Part shown: positions 61,959-64,000 of the stretch, in pieces | Layout of the letters: every line of letters begins with the position of its first letter | How positions within the stretch are numbered: the first letter of the stretch is position 1 | Made by a program: the position numbers and the translations under genes | Assembly: GCA_002914805.1 (NCBI GenBank) | Contig: JXTB01000235.1 | Span: 336,350 to 400,349, forward strand | From: Parasponia andersonii | Lineage: Eukaryota; Streptophyta; Magnoliopsida; Rosales; Cannabaceae | DNA: 64,000 nt | Direction: 5' to 3' | Notes under the pieces: generated by a model | Told to the model about the DNA's origin: nothing | Databases searched by the model: none | Seen by the model: only the letters and a program-made list of their open reading frames with translations

Positions 61959-64000
61959 ATGAAAGTTTGGTCATGCTCATCAAGTGGTACACCTATTAGG
62001 AAGCCTTCATTTTCTCTTGAAAACATAGCCGAAAATCAAATTGACCAAGGAGATAATCATTCTGTACATAATGACCAAGATAGACCTAGGACACTAAGAG
62101 ACCATATGAATCCCACAAAAATAGGTGCACCCTCATGTTTAGTTTTTCCTCCTGATGCATCTTATTTCAATTTCAAGCTCGATATCATTCAACTTTTACC
62201 AACTTTTCATGGCTTAGATTCAGAAAATTCATATTTGCATTTAAGGGAATTTGAAGAGGTGAGTAATACTTATAATGACCAAAATTGTAGCATGAACACC
62301 ATTAGACTTAAGCTTTTTCCCTTTTCATTAAAAGATAAAGCTAAAACATGGTTACAAAATCTTAGGTCGGGTTCCATTGGTTCTTGGGATGAAATGCAAC
62401 AACAGTTTTTACAAAAGTTTTTTCCTCCTCACCGAACAAATTCTTTCAAAAGACTAATCACCACTTTCACTCAAAAATAAGGAGAAACATTTTACCAGTG
62501 TTGGGATAGGTAAAAGGAATTACTTAATACTTGTCCTCACCATAGTTTTGAAACGTGGATGTTAGTGTCACATTTTTATGAGGAATTAACACCTAGAGAT
62601 AGACAAATGATCGAAATGATGTGTAATAGTACTTTTGAAGATAAAGATCCCAATAAGACAATTGAATACTTAGACTTACTAGCTGAAAATGCACAAAATT
62701 GGGACACTGTGGGAACTTGTGAGGCACCTACCAAAACTCAACCCTCTATATCTAGTGGAGGCATGTATAACCTTAGGGAAGATCACGAGTTCCAAGCCAA
62801 ACTTGCATCCTTAGCTAGAAAAGTCGAGGCACTTGAAATGAAAAAGAGTGGTTAAGTGAAATCTGTGCAAGAAATTGTGTGTCATATTTGTGAAACTAAT
62901 GGCTGTCCAACTTTGCCTTCTTTTAAGGAATATCTTCATGAGCAAGCTAATATCTTAAACACATTCAAAAGACCAAATCCTAATTCATATTCTCAAACAT
63001 ATAATCTCGGTTAGAGAAATCACCCAAATTTTAGTTGGAGGAATGATAATCATGCACAATCTTCATAACCATCATTTCATGCACAACAAAATTTTCAAAA
63101 TTCTCAAGGTTATGCACCCTACATACCTCCTCCTAGGAAAAATTTTAAAGAAACATTACATTCATTTATTAAAAAGCAAGAGTCTATCAATACTCAAAAT
63201 GCTCAAATTATGGCGGATTTGAAAGATACTCTTGCAAAATTTGCATCTGCTCTCCAAATTCAAGAGAAAGGTAAGTTTCCCTCTCAACCACAGCAAAACC
63301 CCAAGGGACAATTCAATTCACATGCAGGATCCTCTAGAGGCCAACACATGGATCAAGTCAAATCAATCATAACTCTTTGTAGTGGTAAGATTATTGAAAA
63401 ATCTATTCTTGAACCTTGTGAGAAAGATGATGAATCAAACTCCAAGGACAAGGAAGAGGTTAAACCTATACCCTCTGAAGAAAAGATTGAATCCTCTCAT
63501 ACTCTCCCATTTCCTCATGCTTTGAATAATTCAAGGAAAGTGAATCACAATCCTGAAATTTTTGAAATCTTCAAATAGGTAAAAATCAATATCCCTTTAT
63601 TGGATGCTATTAAACATGTACCATTTTATGCTAAATTCTTGAAGGACTTGTGTACTGTAAAAAGAAAATTGAACGTGAAAAAGAGAGTTTTTCTAGCCAA
63701 ACAAGTAAGTTCAATACTTCAAATTAATAATAGTTTGAAATATAAAGATCCTAGTTGTCCTACAATTTCATGTGTTATTGGTGAACAAAAAATTGAACAA
63801 GCATTACTTGATCTTGGAGCTAGTGTGAATTTACTTCCATATTCAGTTTATCAAAAACTCAATCTAGGTAAGTTAAAATCAACTTCTGTCACTTTTTTGC
63901 TTACCGATAGATCAGTTAAAGTCCCAAGAGGAATAGTGGAAGATGTGTTAGTTCAAGTTGATAAATTCATATATCCTGTGGATTTTATTGTCTTGGATAC
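61959..64000 (+). pseudogene. gypsy gag-protease region, broken, cut by the window edge
   Basis: The gag core (retrotrans_gag type) is seen at about 62100-62850: FELKS-like KLDIIQLLPTFHGLDSEN, then LKLFPFSLKDKAKTWLQNLR, IGSWDEMQQQFLQKFFPPHR, and farther on FYEELTPRDRQMIEM. This is the wording of Athila/Tat gag proteins. A low-complexity Gln/Asn-rich linker follows (about 62950-63330), then the aspartic protease near 63790-64000 with LLDLGASVNLLPYSVYQKL and GIVEDVLVQVDKFIYPVDF. The first Met considered is at 61959, about 140 bases after the primer-binding segment. It is part of one polyprotein of a fossil, with a few breaks. Confidence 0.88.

Larger units (their letters stand above)
60141..64000 (+). 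mobile_element. Ty3/gypsy LTR retrotransposon fossil (Athila/Tat-like)
   Basis: The 5' LTR is 60141-61797. It is followed at 61799-61820 by GTTTTTGGCATTGTTGCCGA, the segment that in Athila/Tat elements reads TTTTTGGCGCCGTTGCCGG at the primer-binding site. Gag lies at about 61959-63580 and an aspartic protease near 63800. The element runs off the right edge, so reverse transcriptase, integrase and 3' LTR are not seen. It is inserted in a copia LTR. It is broken, with a handful of breaks in the visible part, and looks younger than the other fossils because its frames are long. Confidence 0.9.

Overview
The window is nuclear DNA of a flowering plant, most likely a eudicot. It is strongly AT-rich, it is packed with nested plant-type transposons (Ty1/copia, Ty3/gypsy, CACTA, a Ulp1-bearing MULE, SINE-like pieces), and its one clear host gene is a plant glyoxal-oxidase-like gene without introns. 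I cannot fix the species. There is a 360-base run of N at 48548-48907 and a single N at 40476.

Layout. 1-2680: the 5' half of a minus-strand copia fossil, cut by the window edge, with its LTR at 2302-2680. 2681-6089: AT-rich spacer with diverged internal duplications. 6090-7748: the glyoxal-oxidase-like gene. 8325-21985: a CACTA transposon with TNP2 remnants and a 3-bp AAC target duplication, split by a 9.3 kb copia fossil (12434-21741) that has both LTRs. 21986-42700: AT-rich intergenic DNA with LTR-like remnants, two SINE-like pieces, microsatellites, an exact 180-bp tandem duplication and a small secreted Cys-rich peptide locus near 29.8-30.0 kb. 42760-43041: a small unrecognised ORF behind a good TATA box. 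43488-46665: a second CACTA (TSD ATT) carrying an insertion with 25-bp tandem repeats. About 47.9-51.9 kb: the 5' part of a second copia fossil of the same lineage. 51883-58894: a MULE with a DUF1985/Ulp1-like pseudogene (plus) facing a mudrA-like transposase pseudogene (minus). 58895-60140: part of another copia LTR, in inverted orientation. 60141-64000: a Ty3/gypsy fossil (Athila/Tat-like), running off the right edge.

How the parts relate. Apart from the oxidase gene and perhaps two short ORFs, the coding sequence belongs to mobile elements. The order of insertion can be read in places: the copia fossil at 12.4-21.7 kb landed in an existing CACTA; a copia LTR landed in the 5' coding end of the MULE transposase; the gypsy element then landed in that LTR. 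The most unusual items are the MULE with its Ulp1-type protease gene and flanking TTCGAT-rich islands, the paired AT-rich and GC-rich blocks in the leaders of the two related copia elements, and the Cys-rich peptide locus lying between inverted LTR-like repeats.
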